Positions 9,220 to 19,061 of a stretch of 64,000 nucleotides of DNA are shown here, one piece after another. Both the position numbers and the translations under genes were made by a program. The stretch spans positions 124,001 to 188,000 of the forward strand of contig NZ_VMSO01000001.1 in the NCBI RefSeq assembly GCF_008691045.1, written 5' to 3'. Below the pieces are notes generated by a model, which had not been told where the DNA came from, ran no database searches, and saw only the letters and a list, made by a program, of their open reading frames with translations. Within the stretch, counting starts at the first letter, position 1; every line of letters begins with the position of its first letter. The stretch is from Mediterraneibacter catenae (lineage in GTDB: Bacteria > Bacillota > Clostridia > Lachnospirales > Lachnospiraceae).

Positions 9220-9469
9220 CAGGATTTTATTGCTTTTAAATTGTGTATAAAATGTAATACAGGGGCTGAAGTGGTGGAAAAACCATGAAGTTTTTACTTG
9301 ATATTTTGAAACCTTAGTGGTAATCTTACATTGATATATCTCTTCTGATATGCAGAGGGAATTTGCGCCTTTTTCAGTCATCTTGTATATGAGGAGTGGG
9401 GTATAAGTATGCTTTGCCTGAAATATTCCTGTCAGGCGGAGCGTAAATTCATTGAAGGGAGAAGTGAAG
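9220..9469 (+). other. Intergenic region before the first secreted protein
   Basis: 250 bases without a convincing gene, AT-rich. A small hairpin GCCTG...CAGGC lies at about 9417-9438. No clean -35/-10 pair and no strong terminator was found, so the promoter of the downstream gene is not located. Confidence 0.4.
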
Positions 9470-12400
9470 ATGAAGAGGAATTCAAAACGGTTTCTGAGTC
9501 TGTTTCTCGCCGTTCCGATGACACTGAGCCTTATGTCTATGCCGGTCAGCGCCGCTCCGACTGGTTCTGCTGATCAGCAGGTCCAGGAAGAGACAGCTGC
9601 GCCGGAGACGTCTGAGGACACGCAGGAAGATGCCGATACGGACACGGCGGAAGAGACCCAGGACAGTGCTGCCGGAGCGGATCAGGAGTCATCTCGTACA
9701 GAGACGGACACGGAGACCTCAGCGGCAGATAATGCAGGAGAAGATGCTGAGATCAGTATCAACCTGGAAGACAGTCTGACAACATTCACAGTAGATGCTT
9801 CCAAGATCGAGGCGCCGGAGATCACTCCGAATGAAATGCAGCTCAGTGAAGAGGAGCTGGATGCAGTTGACACGAGCGATCCGGAAATCGCTACTATTGA
9901 GGAAGAACTGAAAAGTATCAAGGTACTTGATGCTGAAGGCAATTCCGTTGCACTGACAGATGAGCAGATCCAGACAGTTCTGGGAATGTACACTGAGTAC
10001 CAGCAGCAGTGGCAGGCCAACGCAGACGTTCTTGGTGTGCAGAGCCCGTTCTATCTGATGTTTAATGATAATGGAGAGGACGGTCTTGGAGTGCTGGGAG
10101 AGATGCTTTGTCTGGCAGGCGTTTCTGTTGAAGATGTAAGATCTGGAAACTATTCCTATGATGATCTGACCGGTATGATCATGAACTTCCTGTATGGTGA
10201 TCAGTTCGCCATCGAGTATTATGCAGGTACAATCAGAACGAAGAGAGATGAAGCTCTGAAGGCAGTTGAGGATTCAGGCGCCCAGACAGATGTTCAGAAG
10301 ATCATGGCCTTGAACTCATGGCTGGCTCAGAACAGCAGCTTTGATATGTCTTATATCATGAACCAGATGGATCCGGAGAATCCGATCATGGCAGCTGAAG
10401 AGCCGCAGCAGCATGAGTATTATGATGAGATCTATGCGGCGATGGAAGAAGTATATCGTCCGCAGATTGAGAAACAGTTCCAGTCTCAGTTTAAAGCGGT
10501 TGCAGAGCAGCAGGTTTCTCTTGCAATTTATCAGAATGCAATCAAACAGATATTGATGGGAAATGGATCATCGGAAGAAGAGGCAGATGCGTACTTACAA
10601 GAACATGCAGCTGAGATTTCTGAAAATCCCCATGAGTTCATTGCGGCTAATTTCGGTGGAGAAGAGGTTGCTGCCGGGGTTGATGAGCAGGTGAACGCAT
10701 TTCTTCAGTCTGAAGATGGACAGGCGGCTGTTGATCAGGCATATACTACGATCATGGATACACAGATCCCGGATCTTGGCAATATGACTCCGAACCAGGC
10801 GATTGAAGTTTACGTCGAGCAGGCGGCTTCCGGTCTGACAAATGGTATCCTCGGCTACTGGGAAGGCAACCACATTGGCGCTCTTGCAGAAGGCAAAGCC
10901 GTATGTATGGGATATGCAAAGGCTTTTGCTTATCTGATGCAGTGCATGTATCCGGAATACTACCTGAAGGATGGAGCTACAGATATCACAGTTGCTGAAA
11001 ATTGGAAGACAGCATCAGAGCTTTACTATGATGAGGAAGGCAATCTGGATATCGACCAGGATTACAATGTTGACCTTGTAAGAATTACTTTCGATGCAGC
11101 GGTAAGCATGTATGGTATTCCGCAGCCTGATTTCAGTTCAGATCATTTCTGGAATGCAGTTAAGGTGGATGGAAAATGGTATTATGTAGACCCCTGCTAT
11201 ACTGATGTATTCTCAGAGGTTATGAACCGTGACCGTGTTGAGACGGACGGTTATATGAATCATACATACTTTATGATCAGCCATAGTTCTCTCGCAGAGA
11301 TGTTTGATGGAAACTATAAAGAGATCAAGACGTTGTATGCGGATTGCACCGGATCTACAGTGAATGCAGATTATACAAGCTCTGATTATGAAGGCAGCTG
11401 GGTAACCCGCGCTGTCAGCAATGTATATTCTGACGGTACTTACATGTATTATATGTATGACTCCACAGATATGCTTGATATGCTGAGACAGTTTAATGAC
11501 AGCGAAGGCAATTACCAGGATATGGACATCGAAGATGCGGTATACAAGATAGTACGCCATCAGATGGACGGCGATGATATGGGAGATGGAGACGAAGATT
11601 ATGAAACTCTCATTGATTTTAACTCCGATGAATCTGGTTCTGTAATGGTGCGGAATGCAGAGGGCGAGATGGTAGCCAATGAGATGCTTACAGAGCTGTA
11701 TGCGCAGTTCGTGGAAGAACAGTCCGTTTATCCGGCAATTCATACGACACCTGTCCTGTATGAAGGAAAGCTTTATTTCAACGTTTCTAACTGTATCCTG
11801 AGCTATGACCTTGAATCCGGTGAGGTTGTCAAGGTGAAAGAATACAATACAGTAAGCGCCACAAGAGATAAAACAGAAGTATTCGGCGCTATGGCTTTCG
11901 ACGTAGTTGATAATGCGGAAGGCGCTGATTTCACATTTGAGAATCATCCGATCGCCGGCATGACGCTGAAGGGTGATACGCTGTACGTTGATATTGCGAC
12001 AAATCTTTCTTATATTGCAGGAAAAGCTGATCTTTATGATTATGCGAGTGAGGGTTATGGATATGCATATGAAGAAAGCAACTATAATCCGAATTACAAT
12101 GAGTTCTCAGCTCAGATGATGGAGGATCAGGGTATCTCCGATGATATGCTTGAGCAGCTGGGATACAAGCGTGAGATTAATGACAACTCGGAATTCATGT
12201 GGGTTGCAAATGCGGTTGAAACTATGGATATGGGCCATTTCGCAGGAACATCTCACACATATGAAGACGTGACAGTAGATGCTTACTGCGGCCGTGACGG
12301 ATATACAGAGAGCCGCTGTACAGAGTGCGGCGCAATTGAAGCGGACAGCCGTGTGCCAGAGGAAGGCACAGCGCACACTCATCACTATCTGCTGTATCAG

Positions 12401-13894
12401 GAAAAGTACTATACGACAGAGGATGATGTTACAAGCGAGACAGATCCGAGTACTGTAACCTGGAATTCTGGCGAATCCTATGTCTGCGCAGAGTGTGGTT
12501 TCCACATCAGCGAGCCTACAGAGCCGAAGAAGAATGGCTTTGTAACAGATGAGGAATATGAAGAGCAGCTTGCTGAGTACGAGAAGAATAAAGAAATTTA
12601 TGATGAGGCTGTTAAAACGGCAGGACATACTTATGAGGCGGCAGATGCTAAGTGGAGCGATGACTGCTCAACAGTAACATTCTCCAACCTTGTTTGTTCT
12701 GCTATCTGTGAAGAAAGAAAGGAAACACTGGATCTGCTGCGTAATGATAACACTATTTCTGTAACTCTTGATACACCGGAGACAGCAGAGGCTACACTTA
12801 CTTCTTCGGAAGGAGAATGTACAGAAGGGGCAACAGCAACTTATACGGCAGAAGGCGAAGTGAACGGCATCAAGTATTCATTAAGTACTACGAAGCAGCT
12901 GGATCCCGGTCAGCATCCTTATGTCGGTGTGTTTACATGGACCGAGGTTACTAATGATGACGGCAGTATCATTGGTTATACGGCAACAGCGACAGCAACC
13001 TGTTCTTCGTGTGGCGATAAGCACGAAAATATTGAGGCTGAAGTCGTAAAAGATGAAGAAAACAGCAAGCCGGCAACAGATGAAGAGGATGGAAAAGATA
13101 TTTATGTTGCAACTGCTGTCATTACAGATGAGAACGGAGAGGTGCTTGGAACCGTAACTGAGACAAAAGAAGTTATTATTCCGGCAACCGGTCAGGACGT
13201 TGAAGATGACTTTACCGGTCTTAGAAAGATGGATGACGGCGTATGGTACTACTTTGTAAACGGAGTAGTTCAGACAGAATACACCGGACTTGTAAAGCAT
13301 ACGAGCGGTACATGGTATTATGTAGTGAATGGAGTTATCGACTTCGAAGCAACTGGTCTGTATAAGCACTCAAGCGGCAGCTGGTACTATGTAAAAGACG
13401 GAAAGATGCAGAGCAACTATACCGGACTTGTAAAGCATACGACAGGCAGCTGGTACTATGTAGTGAAGGGTAAGATTGACTACAGTGCGACAGGTCTGTT
13501 CAAACACGTCAGCGGCAGCTGGTACTATGTAAAAGAGGGAAGAATGCAGAGCAGCTATACTGGACTTGTGAAGCATACGACAGGCAGCTGGTACTATGTC
13601 GAAAAAGGTAAAATTAATTACGACAAGACAGGTCTGATCAAACATGTCAGCGGCACATGGTATTATGTAGTAGGCGGCAGGATGCAGAGTAACTATACCG
13701 GACTTGTAAAACATACGACAGGCAGCTGGTATTATGTTGAAAAAGGAAAGATGATGAGTAATTATACCGGCCTTGCGAAACATACAAGCGGCACATGGTA
13801 CTATGTTGTAAACGGAAAATGGAACTCATCCTATAATGGAACTACAGTTTATAATGGAAAGACTTATACAGTCAGACAGGGAAAGAAAGTATAA
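9470..13894 (+). CDS. Large secreted transglutaminase-like protein with C-terminal wall-binding repeats
   Basis: 1474 residues. A Lys/Arg start and hydrophobic stretch ending SAA near residue 29 form a signal peptide. An acidic low-complexity part follows (about 30-90), then a long helical region. A transglutaminase/protease-like core has the triad C479 (KAVCMGYA), H559 (SDHFWNA) and D574 (YYVDPCY). Near 935-1000 there are Cys pairs (CTECG, CAECG) that may bind metal. The C-terminus (about 1247-1450) has nine 23-residue repeats of the type TGLVKHTSGTWYYVVNG, like choline/glucan-binding repeats, and a final divergent copy. It is probably held at the cell surface and may cleave or crosslink peptides. 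ATG 9470 is chosen for GAAGGGAG just upstream and the clean signal peptide; a TTG at 9452 is in frame but worse. Confidence 0.85.
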   Translation: MKRNSKRFLSLFLAVPMTLSLMSMPVSAAPTGSADQQVQEETAAPETSEDTQEDADTDTAEETQDSAAGADQESSRTETDTETSAADNAGEDAEISINLEDSLTTFTVDASKIEAPEITPNEMQLSEEELDAVDTSDPEIATIEEELKSIKVLDAEGNSVALTDEQIQTVLGMYTEYQQQWQANADVLGVQSPFYLMFNDNGEDGLGVLGEMLCLAGVSVEDVRSGNYSYDDLTGMIMNFLYGDQFAIEYYAGTIRTKRDEALKAVEDSGAQTDVQKIMALNSWLAQNSSFDMSYIMNQMDPENPIMAAEEPQQHEYYDEIYAAMEEVYRPQIEKQFQSQFKAVAEQQVSLAIYQNAIKQILMGNGSSEEEADAYLQEHAAEISENPHEFIAANFGGEEVAAGVDEQVNAFLQSEDGQAAVDQAYTTIMDTQIPDLGNMTPNQAIEVYVEQAASGLTNGILGYWEGNHIGALAEGKAVCMGYAKAFAYLMQCMYPEYYLKDGATDITVAENWKTASELYYDEEGNLDIDQDYNVDLVRITFDAAVSMYGIPQPDFSSDHFWNAVKVDGKWYYVDPCYTDVFSEVMNRDRVETDGYMNHTYFMISHSSLAEMFDGNYKEIKTLYADCTGSTVNADYTSSDYEGSWVTRAVSNVYSDGTYMYYMYDSTDMLDMLRQFNDSEGNYQDMDIEDAVYKIVRHQMDGDDMGDGDEDYETLIDFNSDESGSVMVRNAEGEMVANEMLTELYAQFVEEQSVYPAIHTTPVLYEGKLYFNVSNCILSYDLESGEVVKVKEYNTVSATRDKTEVFGAMAFDVVDNAEGADFTFENHPIAGMTLKGDTLYVDIATNLSYIAGKADLYDYASEGYGYAYEESNYNPNYNEFSAQMMEDQGISDDMLEQLGYKREINDNSEFMWVANAVETMDMGHFAGTSHTYEDVTVDAYCGRDGYTESRCTECGAIEADSRVPEEGTAHTHHYLLYQEKYYTTEDDVTSETDPSTVTWNSGESYVCAECGFHISEPTEPKKNGFVTDEEYEEQLAEYEKNKEIYDEAVKTAGHTYEAADAKWSDDCSTVTFSNLVCSAICEERKETLDLLRNDNTISVTLDTPETAEATLTSSEGECTEGATATYTAEGEVNGIKYSLSTTKQLDPGQHPYVGVFTWTEVTNDDGSIIGYTATATATCSSCGDKHENIEAEVVKDEENSKPATDEEDGKDIYVATAVITDENGEVLGTVTETKEVIIPATGQDVEDDFTGLRKMDDGVWYYFVNGVVQTEYTGLVKHTSGTWYYVVNGVIDFEATGLYKHSSGSWYYVKDGKMQSNYTGLVKHTTGSWYYVVKGKIDYSATGLFKHVSGSWYYVKEGRMQSSYTGLVKHTTGSWYYVEKGKINYDKTGLIKHVSGTWYYVVGGRMQSNYTGLVKHTTGSWYYVEKGKMMSNYTGLAKHTSGTWYYVVNGKWNSSYNGTTVYNGKTYTVRQGKKV
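13207..13890 (+). repeat. Tandem 69-bp coding repeats (23-residue wall-binding units)
   Basis: Nine in-frame units of about 69 bp encode alternating TGLVKHT-type and TGL(I/F/Y)KHV-type modules with a conserved WYYV core, plus a divergent tenth. The units are diverged in sequence but keep frame and length. The same module recurs in the next gene. Confidence 0.88.
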
Positions 13895-13967
13895 CTTATG
13901 ACAGAGTTAATAAAATCGGGCTTTTAACTGATTTTACTGACAGATTCCGGTTGACTGAATATTAGTG

Positions 13968-14008
13968 AAAATGGTTAGATTGCATGAAAGTGGAATCTAA
14001 CCATTTTT
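13968..14008 (+). terminator. Hairpin with T-run between the two secreted-protein genes
   Basis: Arms AAAATGGTTAGATT (13968-13981) and AATCTAACCATTTT (13994-14007) pair over 14 bp with a 12-nt loop, followed by T residues to 14008. It reads as an intrinsic terminator for the upstream gene, yet it lies just before the downstream ribosome site (AGGAGG at 14012-14017), so it may also limit read-through into the second gene. A weak TTGACT (13951) lies ahead of it. Confidence 0.75.
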
Positions 14009-14027
14009 CATAGGAGGATATAAAGCA

Positions 14028-15719
14028 ATGAAAAAAATCAGAAGAAAGACTGCTCTTCTTCTTGCTGCTGCGCTTGCCTTTTCGCAGGTTGCCTGTGTTC
14101 AGGCAGCCGGAAACATCGGTTCGGATATGACCGGAACCGGCAAAGCGGATGGAACATATGTTATGGAAGAAACATATGTAAATCCGCTTTATGAAGATGT
14201 TGTGACAGAATCTGAGCTAAAGACAGTTACGGCAGGAAGTAATGAGAACGGGATCGCTCTTTACAGCGACATCGATGACGGACAGATTAGTGAAGAAGAA
14301 TATGCAGATACCATTGAAGAAGCTGCCGAAGTAATCCGAGAGGGCATGAAAAAGAGGGAGCAGACTGTTAGTGTGCATTACAAAACACCGGAAGAACCAA
14401 CAAAAGCTTTATTGCGTGAAATCGCCGCTCAGGCGTTGATCCATACAGGCATACCTGATGAAGGAGATTATCTTCAATGGCAGTATGCCGGCTGGGACTG
14501 CAGCGGACAGGGGCAGGTTTTGGAAAATATGTATTATATGACCTTTACATATACATATACTTATTATACAACATATGAGCAGGAAAGCGTTGTTGATGAG
14601 CAGGTCCGGGCGGTCCTTGATAAACTGGATGTGTATGACAGCAGTGAATATGAAAAGGCAAAAGCTGTTTATGACTATATATGCGATACGGTATCTTATG
14701 ATTATGACAATCTGGATAATAGCGATTATAAACTGAAATATACGGCATATGCAGCGTTGATGGATCATAAGGCTGTCTGTCAGGGCTATGCATTGCTGTA
14801 TTACCGTATGGCTTTGGAACTGGGACTGGACAGCCGTGTTATATCCGGAACCGGAAACGGAGATGCACATGGCTGGAATATTGTGTGCCTGGACGGTTTG
14901 TATTACGATCTGGATACCACATGGGACGCGGGGAACACCGAATACAGTTATTTTCTGAAATGTGAGGCGGATTTCTCAGATCATATCCGGGATGCAGAAT
15001 ATATGACAGATGAGTTTAACGCTGCATATCCTATGTCACCTGTAAGTTATGTCATAAAGGATGATGAAGAAAATCCGGATGATGGAGATGATGCGGATGA
15101 TGGAGAAAATCCGGATGATGGAGAAAATCCGGACGAAGGAAATAATCCGGATGAAGGAGAAAACCCGGATGATTTTACCGGCCTTCGAAAGATGGACGAT
15201 GGTGTATGGTATTATTTTGTGAACGGCGCAGTTCAGAACGATTATACCGGCCTTGTAAAATATACGTCAGGCAGTTGGTATTACGTAGAAAACGGCAGGA
15301 TCGACTATGGAAAGACAGGACTGATTAAACATGTAAGCGGCAGTTGGTATTATGTGGAAAAAGGCAGGATGCAGAGCAATTATACCGGCCTTGTAAAGCA
15401 TACGACAGGCAGTTGGTACTATGTAGTGAAGGGTAAGATTGATTACAGCGCGACAGGACTGATCAAACACGTCAGCGGCAGCTGGTACTATGTAAAAGAG
15501 GGCAGGATGCAGAGCAGTTATACCGGCCTTGTAAAGCATACAACAGGCAGCTGGTATTATGTGGAAAAAGGAAGAATGAAGAGTAATTATACCGGTCTTG
15601 CCAGGCATACTTCCGGAACATGGTATTATGTAGTTAAGGGAAAATGGAACTCTTCATATAATGGGATTGTAAAATATAACGGAAAAAGTTATAATGTCAG
15701 ACAGGGCAGAAAAGTCTGA
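14028..15719 (+). CDS. Secreted transglutaminase-like protein with C-terminal wall-binding repeats
   Basis: 563 residues. It has a signal peptide (cleavage near VQAAG, about residue 26). The transglutaminase-like core has C251 (KAVCQGYALL), H281 (AHGWNIV) and D294 (YYDLDTTWD), a good match to the Cys-His-Asp triad and the W-N/D-T motif of bacterial transglutaminase-like peptidases. An acidic linker with NPDDGE-like units follows (about 345-383). The C-terminus has eight copies of the 23-residue WYYV repeat shared with the preceding gene. It seems to be a shorter paralogue with the same anchoring device and a different large N-terminal part. AGGAGG sits 10 nt before the ATG. Confidence 0.88.
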   Translation: MKKIRRKTALLLAAALAFSQVACVQAAGNIGSDMTGTGKADGTYVMEETYVNPLYEDVVTESELKTVTAGSNENGIALYSDIDDGQISEEEYADTIEEAAEVIREGMKKREQTVSVHYKTPEEPTKALLREIAAQALIHTGIPDEGDYLQWQYAGWDCSGQGQVLENMYYMTFTYTYTYYTTYEQESVVDEQVRAVLDKLDVYDSSEYEKAKAVYDYICDTVSYDYDNLDNSDYKLKYTAYAALMDHKAVCQGYALLYYRMALELGLDSRVISGTGNGDAHGWNIVCLDGLYYDLDTTWDAGNTEYSYFLKCEADFSDHIRDAEYMTDEFNAAYPMSPVSYVIKDDEENPDDGDDADDGENPDDGENPDEGNNPDEGENPDDFTGLRKMDDGVWYYFVNGAVQNDYTGLVKYTSGSWYYVENGRIDYGKTGLIKHVSGSWYYVEKGRMQSNYTGLVKHTTGSWYYVVKGKIDYSATGLIKHVSGSWYYVKEGRMQSSYTGLVKHTTGSWYYVEKGRMKSNYTGLARHTSGTWYYVVKGKWNSSYNGIVKYNGKSYNVRQGRKV

Positions 15720-15730
15720 TCTTATATACA

Positions 15731-15785
15731 TTGGACTGAACAGCACTTCAAGATAAAATGAAGGAGATCTGATTCTTGAATCTCC
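15731..15785 (+). promoter_or_regulatory. Promoter and leader hairpin of the priming transferase gene
   Basis: TTGGAC (15731-15736), 17-nt spacer, TAAAAT (15754-15759) is a good sigma-A-type promoter. Just downstream, GGAGAT (15763-15768) can pair with ATCTCC (15780-15785), placing a small hairpin directly before the ribosome site AGGAGG (15789-15794). Confidence 0.6.
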
Positions 15786-15801
15786 GATAGGAGGTAGCAG
15801 A

Positions 15802-17244
15802 TTGCATAATAGTATTTCCGGTGGCTGGCTGAAACATTGGGATTTTATGATTCTGGATACGTTGTTTATACAGGTTTCCTATATTTTGGCATATATGCTG
15901 AGAAATGGATTTGAAAATCCATATGCGTCAGAGCTTTATCTGAATATAGGAGTCATGCTTTTTCTTGTCGGTATCTGTGCAGGATTCTTTCTTGAGAATT
16001 ACAGCGGGATCCTGAGGAGAGGATATTTTCAGGAGTTTAAAGCTGTTCTGAAATATATGTTTACAATATGTGTATTTATAATGTTTTATTTATTTCTGTC
16101 GAAAAACAGCAGGGATTACTCGCGCATATCTTTTCTGGTTTTTGTGTTCGGTGCGGTTTTTATTATATACCTTGAGCGGATTTTCTGGAAAATGTATGTC
16201 CGGAAGCACAGAAGTGTAAACTTTAATCAGACGGCGCTACTTATACTTACTTCAGCCGATATTGCGGAACAGGTGATCACTACAGTTAAAAAGAATTCTT
16301 ATAACGAACTCAGGATTGTGGGGATTGTTCTGGTAGATCAGGATGACATCATTGGCAAAAAGATTGCTGGCGAATACGTAGTTTGTACGAAACAGGAGCT
16401 CTTTGATTATATCCGGAATAAATGGATTGATGGAATACTTGTAAATGTAAAGGATAAGTCGAAGATTCCTAAAGATCTTGAAGATATCTGTATCCAGATG
16501 GGAGTGACTGTTTATCAGAAACTTACTGAACCCGAGAATGATATTTATACTCCGAAAATTGAGAATTTTGCGGGATATGTGGTAATGTCTTCGGGAATCA
16601 GTTCTGCAAGTGTAGGTGAGCGCTTCCTGAAGAGATTGATGGATATTGTCGGCGGACTGTTGGGGCTTGCAGTTACAGGTATACTTTTCCTGTTTATCGC
16701 TCCGACGATCAAGGCTCTTTCTCCAGGACCGGTAATCTTTTCCCAGATCCGTATAGGAAAGAACGGCAGACAGTTTAAGATATATAAGTTCCGAAGCATG
16801 TATATGGATGCTGAAGATAGAAAAAAGGAACTGGAAGCAAAGAATCAGATGCAGGGGAATATGTTTAAGCTTTATGATGATCCCAGGATCATCGGCAGTG
16901 GACCGGATGGAAAACGTCACGGTCTGGGGCGGTTTCTTCGGAAGACATCGATTGACGAATTTCCACAGTTCTGGAATGTTCTGAAGGGAGACATGAGCCT
17001 GGTAGGGACGAGACCTCCTACTTTGGATGAATGGGAGAAGTATCAGTATCATCACAGGGGGAGACTGGCCATGAAGCCGGGAGTAACGGGAATGTGGCAG
17101 GTGAGCGGAAGAAGTAACATTACAGATTTTGAAGAAATTGTCAAGATGGATATGGAATATATCCAGAACTGGGATATTGGACTTGACATAAAAATATTAT
17201 TGAAAACATTTTGCGTAGTATTGAGAGGAGAAGGGGCAGCGTAA
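15802..17244 (+). CDS. Undecaprenyl-phosphate sugar-phosphate transferase (priming glycosyltransferase)
   Basis: 480 residues. The N-terminal half has four to five membrane helices and a CoA-binding-like region. The C-terminal half (from about 275) is a bacterial sugar transferase domain: KRLMDIVGG membrane segment, PGPVIFSQIRIG, FKIYKFRSM, RKTSIDEFPQFWNV, SLVGTRPP and KPGVTGMWQVSGR. This family places the first sugar-1-phosphate on undecaprenyl phosphate at the inner face of the membrane (WbaP/CpsE type). The start is TTG at 15802 with AGGAGG seven bases upstream; no better ATG lies nearby. It probably primes the polymer made by the cluster at 60-9219, though it is separated by two secreted-protein genes. 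Confidence 0.92.
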   Translation: MHNSISGGWLKHWDFMILDTLFIQVSYILAYMLRNGFENPYASELYLNIGVMLFLVGICAGFFLENYSGILRRGYFQEFKAVLKYMFTICVFIMFYLFLSKNSRDYSRISFLVFVFGAVFIIYLERIFWKMYVRKHRSVNFNQTALLILTSADIAEQVITTVKKNSYNELRIVGIVLVDQDDIIGKKIAGEYVVCTKQELFDYIRNKWIDGILVNVKDKSKIPKDLEDICIQMGVTVYQKLTEPENDIYTPKIENFAGYVVMSSGISSASVGERFLKRLMDIVGGLLGLAVTGILFLFIAPTIKALSPGPVIFSQIRIGKNGRQFKIYKFRSMYMDAEDRKKELEAKNQMQGNMFKLYDDPRIIGSGPDGKRHGLGRFLRKTSIDEFPQFWNVLKGDMSLVGTRPPTLDEWEKYQYHHRGRLAMKPGVTGMWQVSGRSNITDFEEIVKMDMEYIQNWDIGLDIKILLKTFCVVLRGEGAA

Positions 17245-17305
17245 TAAGATACTGTAGACAATGAAACCGGAAATAATAAAATATACAAAAAGGGGAGAAG
17301 CCTCT

Positions 17306-18796
17306 ATGGAGAACATGTATAAAAGAAAACACGGAAAAAAGGGTAAGAGAAAACATAAGGGGCTTACTGTATACAGAAAAGTCGGCTATTCATTTGTCTC
17401 TATCTATGCAGTGGCGGCAGTTGTGCTGCTTTCGTTTCTGGCTGGGACAGATATGTTTCCCGGTTTATATCTTGCTGCATTGGGAGGGGGGTTACTTGTT
17501 CTCGGCGTCCTAACGGGTGTTATACAGAAATGGAAGACATCTTCAGTGATCGCGGATGTAATCTGTACAATCCTAACGGCGGCATGTATTGCCGGGTGTG
17601 TGTATATTGACAAGATGGATTCAACGATTCGGGATGTGGCCACAGTGTCTGCTTCTACAGATGTGATCGGCGTTTATGTAATGGATGCGGATCCCGCGCA
17701 GGAACTCGCAGATGTGGCAGATTATCAGTTCGGGATCGCCACAGCTATTGACCGGACGAACACAGATAAAGCAATGGACGAGATCACGTTTACTATTGGA
17801 AAGAATCCTGCGGTTACCGAGTATGGAGATGTATTTGCACTTTTGGATGCACTGAACAACGGAGAGGCCGGGGTTATTGTCGTTAACAGCGCTTATATTT
17901 CTACGGCGTCAGAAGCTGAGAATTATGCATGGGCAGAAGAAGGGCTTCGGGAGATTGCCTCTTTTACTTATGAAAGTGCTGATGGAGGCAGCGAGACTGT
18001 CACATCTCAGCCGGATGCAGGTTCCAATTCTTTTATCATGTATCTGAGCGGAATTGACACGTATGGGGGCATTTCGACACGTTCCAGAAGCGACGTGAAT
18101 ATTCTTGCAGTTGTAAATACGGAAACGAAGGATATTCTTCTGCTTTCGACGCCGCGTGATTATTATATCAGTTATTCTGAAACCAGAGGGGCTAGGGACA
18201 AGCTTACACATGCAGGCATTTATGGGATAAATGCATCCATTGACGCTCTGGAACAGCTGTATGATGTAGATGTAAACTATTATCTCCGTGTAAATTTCTC
18301 AGGATTTATAGATATTATCAATGCGCTTGGAGGTGTTGATGTCAATTCTGATTACGACTTTACGGCAAGAGGTACAGAGATCCACCAAGGGAAAAATCAT
18401 TTGACCGGTGAAGAGGCACTTTCTTTTGCCAGAGAGCGTTATAGTTTTAAAGATGGAGATTTCCAGAGAGGACGGAACCAGATGGAAGTGATTCGTGCAG
18501 TGATCCAGAAAGCGGCATCGTCTTCGCTCCTGACAAACTATATGAGTGTGATGAACGCAGTAGCTGGAAGTTTTGAGACAAATATGAGTCAGGAAGAAAT
18601 ATCTGATCTTGTCAAAATGCAGCTTTCAGATATGGCAAGCTGGAATATCACGTCCTATACAGCGGAGGGGCAGGTTTCTAGCGCTGAAACTTATTCCATG
18701 CCCGGTCAGACGCTTTCAGTAGTTATTCCGGATGAAAGCAGTGTGAAAGAGGCGAAGAATATGATTACAGATGTCATAGAGGGAACGGCACAGTGA
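17306..18796 (+). CDS. LytR-CpsA-Psr (LCP) family glycopolymer-peptidoglycan ligase
   Basis: 496 residues. The N-terminus is very basic, followed by three membrane helices (about 20-40, 50-70, 80-100). An accessory domain comes next and then the LCP domain (about 275-450) with STPRDYYI, RDKLTHAG, GVDV and the FARERYSFKDGDFQRGRNQ motif, whose Arg and Asp residues bind the polyprenyl pyrophosphate. LCP enzymes attach capsule or teichoic acid to peptidoglycan outside the membrane. ATG 17306 is preferred to an in-frame ATG at 17261 because AAGGGGAG (17290-17297) is placed for it. Its position right after the priming transferase supports a role in attaching the local glycan. Confidence 0.92.
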   Translation: MENMYKRKHGKKGKRKHKGLTVYRKVGYSFVSIYAVAAVVLLSFLAGTDMFPGLYLAALGGGLLVLGVLTGVIQKWKTSSVIADVICTILTAACIAGCVYIDKMDSTIRDVATVSASTDVIGVYVMDADPAQELADVADYQFGIATAIDRTNTDKAMDEITFTIGKNPAVTEYGDVFALLDALNNGEAGVIVVNSAYISTASEAENYAWAEEGLREIASFTYESADGGSETVTSQPDAGSNSFIMYLSGIDTYGGISTRSRSDVNILAVVNTETKDILLLSTPRDYYISYSETRGARDKLTHAGIYGINASIDALEQLYDVDVNYYLRVNFSGFIDIINALGGVDVNSDYDFTARGTEIHQGKNHLTGEEALSFARERYSFKDGDFQRGRNQMEVIRAVIQKAASSSLLTNYMSVMNAVAGSFETNMSQEEISDLVKMQLSDMASWNITSYTAEGQVSSAETYSMPGQTLSVVIPDESSVKEAKNMITDVIEGTAQ

Positions 18797-18871
18797 CGGG
18801 AAAGTATCGAAAGAGAATGATCCGACCTGAAATTTCTTGATTTCCTGGAACAAACAGTCTAACAGAGTTTT

Positions 18872-18940
18872 GGGGGCAGATAAATTCCTTTGGTTTTTTG
18901 TCTTATTTTAGAGCGAAAAAGGAATGATAGCCCCTTTTTT
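18872..18940 (+). terminator. Likely intrinsic terminator of the LCP operon
   Basis: GGGGC at 18872-18877 and ATTCCTTT downstream pair imperfectly with AAAGGAAT and GCCCC at about 18919-18934, followed by TTTTTT (18935-18940). The stem has bulges and a long loop, so this is a moderate call. Confidence 0.5.
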
Positions 18941-19061
18941 ATTCCATTTTTGAATGGTGGGTCCACAGGCAGGTTACCGGCTATTTGTCGCCATCCAGCC
19001 ATTTGATGATGTAGTGGCAGGCTGTTTATAAAGAAAACATAAAGTGAATAATGAATATTCC

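Noticed and set aside
9404-9600. Alternative frame starting near 9410 ahead of the first secreted protein
   Set aside because: It overlaps the signal-peptide coding region in another frame and has no support beyond a GGAG-like site.
13207-13890. Regular 69-bp repeats as a CRISPR array
   Set aside because: The repeats are in frame within a protein, encode WYYV modules and have no unique spacers.
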